DNA from: Phoronis australis | Taxonomy: Eukaryota; Phoronida; Phoronidae | Assembly (NCBI GenBank): GCA_002633005.1 | Contig: NMRA01000036.1 | Location: forward strand, 914,440-978,439 | Direction: 5' to 3' | Length of the DNA stretch: 64,000 nt | Shown here: in pieces, positions 47,547 through 59,078 of the stretch | Layout: each line of letters starts with the position of its first letter | Position numbering within the stretch: the first letter of the stretch is position 1 | Translations under genes and position numbers: made by a program | The notes under the pieces: generated by a model | Seen by the model: the letters and a program-made list of their open reading frames with translations, nothing else | Told to the model about the DNA's origin: nothing | Databases searched by the model: none

Positions 47547-47770
47547 TTTAAGCAACTGGTGTATAGGATGTGCTTGTATTATGAAGATTACTCACATTTT
47601 GCCCCTAGCCTATTGAGGAGACAATGACCATGCCTTTCCATTTTGCTAAGTACAACATACTACATATATGCTCTCTACTGGCCACTTTGTGGTACCAATA
47701 AACAACCCTAGAAGGATACCGTATGCGGTGCAATTGTGGGCGCATTTCAACGCTCTGCGTTGCTCTTGTT
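47547..47770 (+). repeat. R1 tail, near-identical to 29028-29252
   Basis: About 224 bp with only a few differences from 29028-29252, including TTTAAGCAACTGGTGTATAG at the start and the R1 tail at the end. It begins exactly at the edge of the assembly gap. The rest of intron 16 is AT-rich without recognised features. Confidence 0.9.
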
Positions 47771-49163
47771 TCAATTATGTGGCAAATTTTTATGAATCAA
47801 AAACCAGGCCCTTGCCTACTACTGACAGTTCAAACATGTCTCCCACTGTTTACATTTTTTAAAAATTCATATTTAAAGCAAAAAATCCACTGAAATGTCA
47901 GTCACACGGTTATGGAAGATTGTATAACAACAGGCGTGAATTAGACATTTCAGTCGTTGAGGACTCAAAAATTTTGTACTTTTGTGGGTTGAAATGGACA
48001 GTCGTAAAATTATTTAATGAAATATGAAGGCCATTGTCAATTACACTTTTCTTAATTATTTTGTTTTTGTTTTGTATTACTTTTGAGTTTTTATTAAAAA
48101 TCAAAGTTGTCCTATTTTGTGGTGATAGCCTGTTATGCAAAAAAGGAACATTTTAAAGCAATTCCAAAAGGCATTACATAAAGCATATTCAAAAGTATCA
48201 CATTAATCCAATCAACTGTTTCTCTTGTTTTGAAGGTAGTCAAGCTACATAACCTTAATTGATGTTTAAGTTTTTCGTCATAAATTTTTTTGAGAAAACA
48301 AGTTTCCTCAAATAAGTTGAATAACGCTTGTTTTAGGTTTTCTGCAAGTTCATTTTAGTAAGGGTTTGCACTCAGATAGCTCTCCGAACTATTAGCAATT
48401 TTTCATTTATTTTGCACAAAAATAATTGCCAAAATTTTCATTTTTTCATTTTTAAAGGCTGATTACCTTGCTGCAAATAATAGAAATTTTATGAAATGTT
48501 AATGCTTGTGGGTTTGTCTAGCAACTAGTAAACATTTTCAACCTTCTTGTTCAAAGGTCTTTGTCTAACTGATGTAAATCTTGTAGTCTGGTGTGTGAGA
48601 TCAGTTGTATCTGTGTTGCGAAGGACACCCTCTGCGCAGCTACAGGGAATTAAGGGTGCATATGGTCCAGATCGTATTGATCACAGTCCGTATGCATATC
48701 AATTGATTATTTTGGTCAGTGATTACAGATTTGTAGAAAATGGTTTCAAAATCATGACATTTGCATAAAAAGTAATTCTCTGAAGTCTGCCTATGAGCGG
48801 AACCAAACATACAACCCCTTCTGTCGCAGTTTAACACTCTGCTGGCAGAGCTAAATCCCACTTGATAAATGGCGCAGTTTTAGTTTAGTTTCCTTATTGA
48901 AATATATTTTATTTGTATATAAAATCACGCGCCTTGATTTCGATGAATGTCTGGCAACTATCTCATTCAAGTCCATTACCTAAATGAATGGTTTAATGAT
49001 TACTTAACTCTCAAGTCATTTTTATAATTTCAATGTAATCTTACGTAAATTCTAGAATTTAAACTCATAGCAATTGTAATTCATGGTCATCTCAAAATTG
49101 GTTTAAAACGTGACTCTGTGTTTGCTTCTTTAATGGACACTCTTTCAAATTCCAACCTAATAG

Positions 49164-49283
49164 GCACCAATGAACAAAAACTACATGCCCTCAAATGCAC
49201 CACTACCGTCAGCTCTTAATGGAGCACAGAAGTCTTCACACTTAGTTCAATCACCCAATTGCTGTGCTTATCATGAAATTTGA
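49164..49283 (+). other. Possible alternative CCDC57 exon
   Basis: After CTAATAG a proline- and serine-containing frame is open (MPSNAPLPSALNGAQ). It needs incoming phase 0, while exon 16 leaves one base over, and no good donor follows. I left it out of the main model. Confidence 0.2.
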
Positions 49284-49300
49284 AAACGCCTTCTTTGTAG

Positions 49301-49455
49301 GTATCTCTTTACCCTCTCAAACCAGCTCAAGCATACCACCTCCCTACATCATACAATCTAACCAGCCACCGGGTAAGGTGGTCAGTCCTCTGGCACAGAA
49401 GGTACAGAATAAACTGAATCAGCTTGAAAAACTGCAGTACGCGTTGACAAAACAG
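49301..49455 (+). CDS. CCDC57: CCDC57 exon 17
   Basis: Residues 818-869. Acceptor TTCTTTGTAG, donor GTATGA. A Ser/Pro-rich linker (SSSIPPPYIIQSNQPPGKVV) and then a short helix, LAQKVQNKLNQLEKLQYALT. Confidence 0.9.
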
Positions 49456-50120
49456 GTATGAAGGAATCGTCTATGGCAGGTAGACTCATGTTTGTCTCAT
49501 TAAGGAAATCTCAATGTAGGGCCTACTATCTAATTACTCTTTGCTTACAACCATAGAGTACCATGATTGTTTTGTACAATTTTCATCCTCATAATTGTTC
49601 TTTTGGATTAACTTTGAGGCATTTAAGGTTTAGTGTAGCGAGTTGAAATTCTACACACATATTATAAAGCCTGAAAGGTAAAAATGAATTTCATTTGATT
49701 TAGCTGGTGATAATCAAGGCAGAACGTCACATTTTGAAATTCATTCGTGGTTGGCTAATTGAATGTTCTACGTCAAATGTCTTGTTTATCTCTTACCAGA
49801 TAGTATTGCAGTTATCATTCATATTTGAAGTACATAAGCCCATGAATCAAACATGTTCAAAGATGTCCCGCATGGATAACACATTTGGGCAGCATTGAAT
49901 TTAACCCTTTAGGGTGGTTGTGCTTGTTAAACACAGCCACATTAGAAAAATCCTCCTGTCTTATCTCTTCCATGTAGAGTACTCGCCAAAAGTATTGTGA
50001 CAAAATGACCCAGAATTCTCTGTCGTGATGTCTGTTTGTACAAATCTTTTGCATAAAAGCTACAAGATTGTGTGAATTGGGCTGAGTTTCTAAGGTTTAC
50101 ATTTAATTGCCATAATTTAG

Positions 50121-50361
50121 GAGGCAGTGTGGCCTTGTAGGATAAGTGTCTGTCTCCTGTACACAGAATTGTGAGTTGGGGTCCCACTGGGGGACACTGC
50201 AAGATCCTTTAGTCAGGTCTTTAGTTCCTCTGCTCGGTTTTAACTAAATATTAATAAAGCATAAAAATAGTTCCAAGTGATCAGTGCAATGGGTCCACCT
50301 AAGCAGCCTGCGCAGGTTTGGTACAATGTGTACAGACCACCTGCAATTACTTTTTTATAAT
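50121..50361 (+). repeat. tRNA-derived SINE, copy A (intron 17)
   Basis: Starts GAGGCAGTGTGGCC with an A-box-like TGGCCTTGTAGG at 50130-50141 and a degraded B-box. Shares its body with copy B at 57266, including AAGCATAAAAATAGTTCCA, TCAGTGCAATGGGTCCAC and AGCAGCCTGCGCA, then a CCTGCAATTA end. Has an insertion relative to copy B after the tRNA-like head. Confidence 0.8.
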
Positions 50362-51576
50362 AACTCCTCATTTACGTCAGCCAAAAATATTAGTTTTGCA
50401 TGAAATGACTGCCTTGAAATACTTCCACTCCGTGTTGGCTCACATTTTTGGGTGATTCAAGTTTGCTTCTTAGTCAACTGAGTACGCGCAGTATATGGGA
50501 AACATCGGTCAGCTTCAAAATAGCATTTGACCTCGTGACCGGTCATGCAGATCATTCGTTTTACTTTGCCTTCACAGGTATAAAACGAAGCTGGGATTTG
50601 GCTTTTAAACATCGAAAAATGAATTTGTTGTTGTGTAGAATAAGAGTCTGCGACTGAAGAACACGGACATTTTAAATGCAATACAGAATACGCTAAAAGA
50701 ATGCGATGTCGTTGCCGACTACTGCAAACATATACACTGTGACTCGAAATTGATCCAAATTCCACATTTGAAAGCACACCTTACAGTTTGAAAATCAATT
50801 TGGTGAAGTAAGTTATGGGTAGACGTTAGCCTGATACGTGAGCACTTATAATGAAAATTCAATTCTCAAAAGTTGAGTGGGCGCTTAGCCAGAGAAGGCT
50901 TATTCCGAAAAAAAAGTAGGACATAGACACTTGCGTGAGCATGGTCATTAACCCGACTGTTTGTGGTAATAAGAAATTGAAAGATTGGAGTAGTATGAAA
51001 TATTATCAATTTAAAAAGTACAACGAACTCCACCTAGGTGTGACTGTTGATGGATATCATTACTATCTACCATTAGCTACCCTGAGTGTGACAATAACCA
51101 TGACCACTCCAGGTGTGATCATTACTGAAAACAATGTTTTGGCTAAATTGTCAAGGCTACAGATTTGTGCAGATATTTTGATCACTTCCAAACGGAACAT
51201 TGTTTTGTTGTGCTTTAACGTTAGTTGTTTCCTGTTTCACACACTGTGTGATTTGTGTACACTACTTTTCCAAGTAGTATCCAGATTTTGGTGACTTTAC
51301 ACGTTCATTCTTATTGTCACAGGACTCTGTTTCCATTACCAACAAGAACATCAAAACTGTGAGCAACACAAGAACATGATTCAGAGTTTATTGGGGTTTG
51401 CCAACACTTAAATTACAAATTTGAAAATGCCACATCTACTAATTGCCTGTGATTTTAGTTGCTGGCTTATTCAGCAATAATTTGAGATTGGATTATCAAT
51501 TCTTTAAGCTTTGTCATCACTATAGGATGTAATTTTATTGTACTAAAATATTCGTTGTGCACTTTCTTAACATTAG

Positions 51577-51727
51577 GAGCTTAAGTTTGCCAATCAAGGG
51601 GTGAAGGAGAAAGCGTTCAAGGACATCCAAGTGGAATCCAGCTCCTCAGGGACTGATCCTGTACAAACCCGCCCGAGGGTACCACAGAAACAGTTGTCCC
51701 AATCAGCTGCAGCATCAAGATACACAG
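51577..51727 (+). CDS. CCDC57: CCDC57 exon 18
   Basis: Residues 870-920. Acceptor AACATTAG, donor GTAACA. Mostly polar and disordered (VESSSSGTDPVQTRPRVPQK). Fits the divergent C-terminal third of CCDC57; support is from phase and splice sites more than from similarity. Confidence 0.85.
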
Positions 51728-51764
51728 GTAACACAAATCAAGGTGCGTCAGACAAAGAACGATG

Positions 51765-52040
51765 ATTTTTATGTGCTCACATATACACTGTAATATAGTT
51801 GGGGTTGCGTTTTGCCATCCTCTGTCTGGAATCAGTTCATTTGTGTTTGTGGTTGTATCTCCTAAGCCCCGTGCAGGATCTTTCTAAAGTCTGGCAAGTG
51901 TATTGTTACGAGTGTGACAATGGATGATGATGACTTTCGAATAAATCTGTGCAGCCTAGTAGCAATTTCATTTTTTGCATTTGCCTTAAGTTTGTATCTT
52001 AAAAGTTACTGAATAGATTTTTAATGAGATTTGGCTAATT
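51765..52040 (+). repeat. R1 fragment (intron 18)
   Basis: The head TTTATGTGCTCACATATACA is followed by GTTGCGTTTTGCCATC and one or two degraded modules. Intron 18 beyond it (to 53905) shows no other feature; 52980-53230 contains a loose duplicate of about 100 bp around GATTGTCTCATT and ACTTTACATCTAAAC. Confidence 0.6.
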
Positions 52041-53905
52041 GCAGGAAAACATTACCAGGAAGGAAAACCATTTAGACATATTGTAGGATTTTTTAATTTG
52101 GTTCAAAACAAAATGTTCAAGTTCCTAGCAAGTCTAAACATTCGGAAATTTTAACCTATGAAATGACGCTGATTTGGTCTCTGAACATTGCAAATTAGTG
52201 GCACTAAGAATATGACATGATTTACACCAACTAAAGACAACCTTTCCCAGGCGAAATCACCGGCATAAGCTTTGTGACTTTGTCAAATAAAGTTCTTTTC
52301 ATCAAATTCATTAACATGACCTCATTGAGTACTTTGTACAACTGTGACGAAAAATTATGTTTTTTTTTTCAAGAACTACCATCTTTTGAGTGGAGTTGAG
52401 GTATTCATAGTTACCTTAAAAATATTTCTTTAGACCCTTAAGTTGACACTAGTTTCTGAACTGCGGGTAACTTTTTCAACATGCAAATGGAAGTGTGTTT
52501 GATTTCAATCCCATCATTTTGGATAGCATATAGTGAAGTAAAGCAAAAAACTGATACACTGATAATTTTAAACATAATCCAATTCAGTGGCACACATTTC
52601 TTTCACAGCTGAGTGCCAAGTAGTTGTTTTTGTTTCAAAAACATGCTATTTGTTGCATGGCAAATTATAAAGTTTTCCTATCAAAAAATCCATATCAAAA
52701 CTAAAAATTCCCTTCTTTTTTGTTGGTGAAAATTTACATTTAGTGTAGATATCTGTGGATGGAAAAAAATAAATCATCACACTCATCAACTGTCTTTTAA
52801 ATAATTGCTGCAGCATTGTTTTATGAATTTCTTGCTCCTGCATTAATTCAGAAACAATAGTTCAAGCCGTCAAATAAACCAATGTCACAATCACCCTTAG
52901 TTGATGCGTAACAACTGACACAATGGAATGATTGGGCGCAAGTATTTGATGTGTAAACACGACTGACATGGAACAAATTTATACCTCGGTGACAACTTTA
53001 ATTTGTAACCTGTAAATTGCGCCAGATTGTCTCATTCCTTGTCAACTTTACATCTAAACGAAAACCTGTAGCTAAGCAGATGGGATAATCTCAAACTGAT
53101 ATGGTGCAAACTTATACCGCAGTGACGACTTATGCCACCTGTTTATGAGGCAACGAAAATTGCGCCCGATTGTCTCATTTCTTGTGAACTTTACATCTAA
53201 ACACAAACCTGTGGCAAGGCAGAAAGGATAATCTCAGTGATGTTTGTGCAGTCACCTTCTTACGGGTATTTTTGCGCCCTATTTACAAACAATTGTCACT
53301 CGTTTTGATACTGAGTTAATTGCGATCATTGTGTTGATGTTTCCAGGTCACCATGATGCTGTAAACTGAATCCATCATTGACATTTAAATGCAAAAACAG
53401 AAAAAGTTGTCACGCATTGCAACTGCTACCCCCCCCCTGTGTTGAGTAGTCCAAGGATTTGTTTCATGAAAAGTGATTCAAGAGTTAAGACTGAAATTTG
53501 GTGTTACGCTACCACTTCCCAGTTGTCAAATGAAGGTTTAGTCTCATGTAATTAAATGTTAGCTCATCATGCCTGTAGTTAGTTTGTACAAATTTTATCA
53601 ATAATTAACAATTAAGGGTATATTCTCAGATAGTTCATTCTTTTGCTAAAATTCAAACTGAAGAATTTTTCAAAAACAGTTACATGGATCGTAAGACCAA
53701 ATTTCTGTCGAAAGTCTTTAAACTCACTTCAAAAAGACGCCAGGTCTTCCCTCTTGGCAGATTCGGATTGTGTACCTAATATAATCTCACAATTGAATGC
53801 TTATCTGACTGATCTTATGTCACTTTTGAATGGGGGAGCCCCTAATCATGAGTCAACATCTTTTCACATTCATAATTTCATCGGTTCCCTCTTTCCATTC
53901 ACCAG

Positions 53906-54100
53906 TTCCTGAACGACCAGAGATGGGCTACAGACAAAAACCTCTCAGAGCAGAAAGTGACAGCAGGCATGACACAGTATCGACATCCCAAGATCAACCA
54001 CTGATGACTAGCATGTCTTCAATGGGAGGGGAGTCTCTCCAGGAGGTCTGGAAGATTCTGGACAACCCCCAGAGTCCATCCATGTTTTCCCAAACTCAGG
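53906..54100 (+). CDS. CCDC57: CCDC57 exon 19
   Basis: Residues 920-985. Acceptor CATTCACCAG, donor GTAGGT. Contains SLQEVWKILDNPQSPSMF, the counterpart of the TLQDMWRLLD motif near the human C-terminus. Without splicing, the frame runs about 19 codons further to a stop at 54157. Confidence 0.92.
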
Positions 54101-54281
54101 GTAGGTATTGCGAGGTGGGAAAATGCTTTCTGAACATGTTTGCTATTTTGTTGGAATGACTTTTGAAATAACCATTGTATGCATTGACACATTTAAACAA
54201 AGCTAAAGAAAGAAGTCCGTTAAAATTTAAGAAGTTTATTTAATGTTTAGTTTATTGGGAGAAACTGAGCATGTGCCTTTT

Positions 54282-54600
54282 TATGAGCCTACATATTTAT
54301 ATATGGACACATAATGCTGTTATCCCTGTCAGTCTGTCTATATGTGGACACATAATGCTGTTATCCCTGTCACTCCGTCTATATGTGGACACATAATGCT
54401 GTTATCCCTGTCACTCCGTCTATATGTGGACACATAATGCTGTTATCCCTGTCACTCCGTCTATATGGCATCCACTGCTGTATTTCCAAAACCCTTGGAT
54501 ATATGCTAATGAAATTTGGCTTTGATGGATGTGACGGCATGAATGAAGGATATGCATACTGGTGCAACCCCTATTGGCAATTTTAGTTTCATTGTTACAT
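54282..54600 (+). repeat. R1 fragment carrying the 41-bp tandem (intron 19)
   Basis: The head TTATGAGCCTACATATTTAT leads into the tandem units, then TCCACTGCTGTATTTCC, a TAATGAAATTTGGC module word and a degraded core CAACCCCTATTGGCAA. Confidence 0.75.
54300..54461. repeat. Four tandem ~41-bp units inside an R1 copy
   Basis: Units at 54300-54338, 54339-54379, 54380-54420 and 54421-54461. Each contains GGACACATAATGCTGTTATC; units 2-4 are identical or nearly so. The unit is the 5' head of R1, locally expanded. Confidence 0.93.
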
Positions 54601-54689
54601 TTACATCAGTTCTTAAAAGACAAGAATTAAAACCTAATACTGGTCGTACATTTCAACTGAGCAACAGTATGTCCTCATCTCTAGGACTT

Positions 54690-54812
54690 TCACTAGCTAG
54701 TGCCGTGGTGGTGTTCGGCTGATGACGTAATCTGTGTGGAATGAAACGCAGCATGTGATCTCATGCCAAGATCCAAAATGCATACACCACTGATGTCAAA
54801 TGAATGTCCTGC
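54690..54812 (+). repeat. Dispersed repeat R3, copy b (intron 19)
   Basis: Matches 36188-36425 in ordered blocks (AGGACTTTCACTAGCTAGTG, GTGGTGGTGTTCGGCTGA, CACTGATGTCAAATGAATG) but lacks the middle ~100 bp. Confidence 0.6.
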
Positions 54813-55866
54813 AGTCACGATATGAGTGAAAGTTTCTGACAGTTGAATTTGAAAGATTTGTTATTCTGTTGAAGGGAGCTTATAATCTTTAACAAAAGAA
54901 GCAAGAGATGGTCATCTGTTCCGGTGATGGCTGCAGAGTGGTACAGGTACGTCAACTTTCGGGTAATGACTTGGTCGTGGGACACGGCAAGCATGCACCC
55001 CAACGTTAATCAGACCATTGAACTTCAAAGAGAACTTTTATTTTACGACTAAACTACAATGTAGTTTGCTAGTTCTGTAGCCTCAAGATGGTGTTTTCAA
55101 GCAATTTCTTTGAACCAAATTCTTATGTTACATGTGTTTACAAGCTAGGACATAACATATTCAACATACCATAGATACCCCTGTGTGACATCCTTGACGG
55201 TTCAGAAAGATTGCTTAGAAGCGCTCTTGACCTAGTTGATCAGTTTTCGAAGACTTCAATTCTAATTTTGACTTTAGAAAAAACAACTTGTATCAGATAA
55301 TTCAAGGATGAAATATGCTTTAAATGGCCCAGTTTAAAATTTACGATGCTTGAGATTGTTTTTCTACTGACATTCAAGAAATAAATGATATAATTTTAAC
55401 CTTAAATTCTCTTGGTTGATATCAAAATGGAAATCATAGGACGGTAAAACAAAAATTAAGTGCTCTTGGAAAAATTACTGAGTGTTAATAAAATCATTGC
55501 TCCTTCCAAGGTTTATTTATGTTCTGTCGTGTTTGCCAATCCCCAATGACATGTTTTCTAAAAATTTGGAAAAAAATGTTCCTTAATTACTTTTTGGGGG
55601 AACATATGGTAGAATTGGTCGTAAAACCATAATTCAATTGTAACAGTACGAGTTAGGTGGATTCAAAATGATAGCCATTTATTCTTTTGTAAGATTACAT
55701 GGATGCATAGGATCCTGAAATACAGTTTCTGTCACAGATTTTAGGGCATGGGCATGTCTGGTATGAAACACTGATTTAAAATCACTGGTAACTACTATAG
55801 CCATGCTGCCACCCAAACTAGCAATCATTTTGGATGAAAATATAATGTTTGATTTTGTTTAAACAG

Positions 55867-55898
55867 TGTTCACATATTATGTCATCACTGGAGAGTGA
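55867..55898 (+). CDS. CCDC57: CCDC57 exon 20, tentative last coding exon
   Basis: After the acceptor TTTGTTTAAACAG, the one base carried from exon 19 gives VFTYYVITGE and a TGA stop at 55896. The remaining ~1.2 kb to the poly(A) signal would be 3' UTR. The human C-terminal residues are not recognisable here, so another last exon could exist. Confidence 0.4.
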
Positions 55899-57109
55899 GG
55901 GTTTGGAAAAGATGATGGTTTATGATGGGGTGGGGAGTAAACTTATGGTGATGTCATCACAGTACACATCGTTGGGAAACTGGTTCATCTTCTAGCGGAA
56001 TTAATTCCCAAACTGCAACCTGTCATTTCACACTTCCAATATTTGGTGATATTGGTGATATTTCACCTGAGGCTTATGAACCTGTTCACTGACAAACACA
56101 AGCCCCACTCCATCACTGCCTGTCACTGACAACCATCACTGTGACATAGTGCTTAGGGCATGATCAGGACATCCAGCGACACTCGTGATCATGTTTTGCA
56201 GGGAATGGTACTTGCATTGTGAGCTTGTTGATCATATATGCAGGGTTGTGACAGCATTTTTGTTTCTGCATTTAATTTATTACTTTACCTTAAATGTGCC
56301 AGAATTGTTTTACTGTGCTTCCATACTGTACCTCAAGTTTCATAGTTAAACCTCAAATTTGGCTGCAATGACGTAATGAGAGGCTGGACAGGAAGGGGGG
56401 GGGGTATCCGCGGAAGGTTATGTCATGGTGAGGAGTGATGATGGAGGGGGTAAAAGTGGCAAACTTTGGACGATGCAGTATGTGAACACACCCTTGTAAC
56501 TCCAAGATTGATAGATAAACGCTGTTTTGGAAGAATTGGTATGAAAAACATATTAGTTACATCTTAGATCTACTGGTCGAGGATGGACTTTTGTTGTCAT
56601 GGCATTTGGTTTTTGTAAAAAGCTCAATTTTACACCAATGTTGCTTGCTGTCAATGGAAAAAATAAAGAGAATTTTCCATTCTGTACAGCTTTATGCCAT
56701 TTGTAAATTATTGTTTGCAGATAAAAAGGGACAAAATATGTATAAAATAATCTCTTTGAAACGAATTAAAATGTATCCTTTACAGACAAGTTATGGTATT
56801 TTTAACCAATCCGCTTTATTGTAACAAAATTGACATTTTTTCATTGATATATAATAACCTAATTGTAAGTATAATTCAAGTTATTTAAATCGACAGATTG
56901 TGTGTGTGTGAATGAGTGTATGAAAGTCCTTCCCCTTTCCTCTATCACTGTTATATAATAATTGTGTGTTAATTGTACTCCTAATCACTACGAGTTATTT
57001 TCAAAATACTTATTTGTCTTGTATGATGCATCCTTACTTATGTTGTAAGGATATGTTGCTGGAGTCACCCAACCCCAGCCATGTTCATTATTGATATGAT
57101 TTCTGGGTA

Positions 57110-57115
57110 AATAAA
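57110..57115 (+). terminator. CCDC57: Poly(A) signal, probable CCDC57 3' end
   Basis: AATAAA in TAAATAAATTATT, followed by an A-rich tract and a T-rich region. It is the best-placed signal downstream of the last CCDC57 exons. Confidence 0.5.
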
Positions 57116-57265
57116 TTATTAAAAAAATACATTCTTTTATTCCTGAACAATTTACGCATTCTTACATTTTCATTTTGATGGATTTTATGTTCTTCATAGT
57201 TTTATTCTTAGTAAGTATATTGAAATGTTGACTTTTCTTCCAGAAGGAAGATTTTTACACAGGAG

Positions 57266-57470
57266 GAGGCAGTTGGGACGTGGCCTAGTTGGATAATTGT
57301 TGCTTCCTCTGCTCAATATCGTGGGTTCAAGTCACATTGCTAGTCTCCAGCTCCTCAGCTATTTGTAAAGCATAAAAATGGTTCCAGCCAATCAGTGCAA
57401 TGGGTCCACATGAGCAGCCTGCGCACATCTGGTGCAACGTGAACCAGAATGCCTGCAATTATTTTTATAA
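57266..57470 (+). repeat. tRNA-derived SINE, copy B
   Basis: A-box TGGCCTAGTTGG at 57281-57292 fits the Pol III consensus. B-box GGTTCAAGTC at 57324-57333 lies about 32 bp downstream, as in a tRNA. The body matches copy A: AAGCATAAAAATGGTTCCAG, TCAGTGCAATGGGTCCAC and AGCAGCCTGCGCA. It lies about 150 bp past the CCDC57 poly(A) signal. Confidence 0.85.
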
Positions 57471-58810
57471 GATATTACACAAAATCATAGACTGTTACTT
57501 GAGCTTAAGCTGTTGGTTTACTGAATACATTTATGCTGAGAAGAACTATATCATTGCTGTGCTGTAGGTGTCTTAAGGACACCAAATCCTGTGTGTGGTG
57601 CTAATATCAAGCAAAATTTTGAAAAGCTCTCATAATCTCTCATCTCTCTTAATTTCAAAAGGTTGTTACCAAACCTTTTTGACCTATGAACAGATGATTA
57701 AAAACGACTTTCCCATCCAGTTCCCTGAAACAAAATAATCATTTTGTAACCCTTGATAACCTTCAAAAGTTTGGATCAAAATTTTTAAAAATTCATTTCA
57801 AAGTCTGCTAATTGGGAAAGCGTGACCTATGCTTTAGGTGAGTTACAAAACAATTGTAGAGAAAGACCATCCACCAAGAACCATGATATCCAATCTGTGC
57901 TTTTATAATTCAAGGGGTGTCTATATTGCCTTAGCATGTGGCAGATCTAGATCTGAAGGTCACAAAACAGGGTTTAGTACCCTTGATGGTGATCAGGTGA
58001 TTTCAAAGGTAATTGACAACCTTTGTCACCAAGGATCAAATTTCTCAACAACCTTTTAACATTGACTGCCAAGGAATACCGAAGACTCCAGTGTAACTGC
58101 TCACGCAAATTTATGGCACTGCTTCATCAAAGTTTTGCTGCTTTTATGGATTTCTAAAACTTAAAGGTTACATTATGTAGAGGATGTAAAAGATTTTGTT
58201 GCTCTTTGTCATTTTTTGCTTAAACTGTATTTAAATTTTATTTCCCTGTTTATTGACTTTGTTACGCTGACGGATTTTAGCATCAGTTGTTTATTACATT
58301 AAATTATGTCTAATTATTTAGTAAATGTACTAATATTTTTGATGCCTCATGTGTTTTCTATTAAATATGAAAAAATAGGGGTTCATTTATTTGAGCTATT
58401 TTAGCTTGAACAGCGTCACATAAAAAAAGTGCTCCTATTTCAATCACGATAGCCCGTCACATTACATTAGTCGAGATTAGGTTATGTTGCAGGTTACCAA
58501 ATAGATTTTATTGCCATCAGCAAACTAGAACGAGAATTTATACCTTTTGAATGTTTTCGGTCTCCTTGATCTGTCGGCCACCCCCAAACTGATGACTGTT
58601 GGACACCCAGATGTGTGACATCATGATCGGATTGGGCGGAGCTAGAAACCTGGTTCTTCTGTAGATTGGCAATTGTCCAGTTGGAATTGTCCCACATCCC
58701 TATTCTTGCTTGTATTGCCCATTTTTTTATGTAAATACTTCTCTCATGCACCTTGTAAATTTGTTGCTATCATTGTCCAGAATGGAGACATTGTGCAAGT
58801 CAGTCAAAGG
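57471..58810. other. Intergenic, nothing recognised
   Basis: No supported gene. An 85-codon minus frame at 58494-58751 and a 73-codon plus frame at 57838-58059 lack domains and splice context. Confidence 0.4.
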
Positions 58811-59078
58811 ATTGTTTTGCAACGCATGGTCCATTATAGCTGATTTGTATACAGTGTGCTCAGACATTTTTTTTTATTTATGTATTCGTATATAATCATT
58901 GTATATAGACTTCTTTGTATTTTTTTACCCAGATCTAATGCCTCTTGGCGCTTTCTGGGTTATGTATATTCATTGTATTCTGAAGATTTTGTAATAAACA
59001 TTAAAAAAATGAAAAAAAAAATTGTTTTGCAACGCATGGTCCATTATAGCTGATTTGTATACAGTGTGCTCAGACATT
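58811..59078 (+). mobile_element. LINE 3' end with perfect 58-bp target duplication
   Basis: An identical 58-bp block (starts ATTGTTTTGCAACGCATGG, ends CTCAGACATT) lies at 58811-58868 and 59021-59078. Between them are 152 bp that end GTAATAAACATT plus an A-rich tail, with a CCCAGATCTAATGCCTCTTG and TTCTGGGTTATGT 3' UTR. This is a 5'-truncated retrotransposon insertion. A 58-bp duplication is longer than usual for LINEs, and its perfect identity suggests a young insertion. Confidence 0.92.

Larger units (their letters stand above)
20936..57130 (+). other. CCDC57: CCDC57 transcription unit, coiled-coil centrosomal protein
   Basis: This span holds nineteen coding exons with canonical splice sites, all phase-compatible, plus a tentative twentieth; the exons are listed separately. 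The joined frame gives about 994 residues (984 without the last exon), close to human CCDC57 (a little over 900). As I know the family, order and wording match the vertebrate protein: an N-terminal EKEW box, YNLKLVHERDAELEKYD, FES, VKLL-KELE-LK, KEKD--I, LD-DWQRR, a LR--N--LR--I-QMR--ME block and a C-terminal SLQEVWKILD. Most of residues 15-740 is heptad-rich coiled coil. A proline-rich linker covers about 818-870. Vertebrate CCDC57 is reported at centrosomes and centriolar satellites, acting in centriole duplication, microtubule organisation and cilium formation. The promoter and first 5' UTR exon(s) were not located. The 3' end is set from AATAAA at 57110. Confidence 0.9.

Noticed and set aside
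57244-57295. Alternative last CCDC57 exon after TTCTTCCAG
   Set aside because: The phase fits and gives a short basic tail, but the frame runs at once into the SINE and lies past the best poly(A) signal.
58494-58751. 85-codon minus-strand frame
   Set aside because: No recognisable domain, splice site or neighbouring exon; composition is like the flanks.
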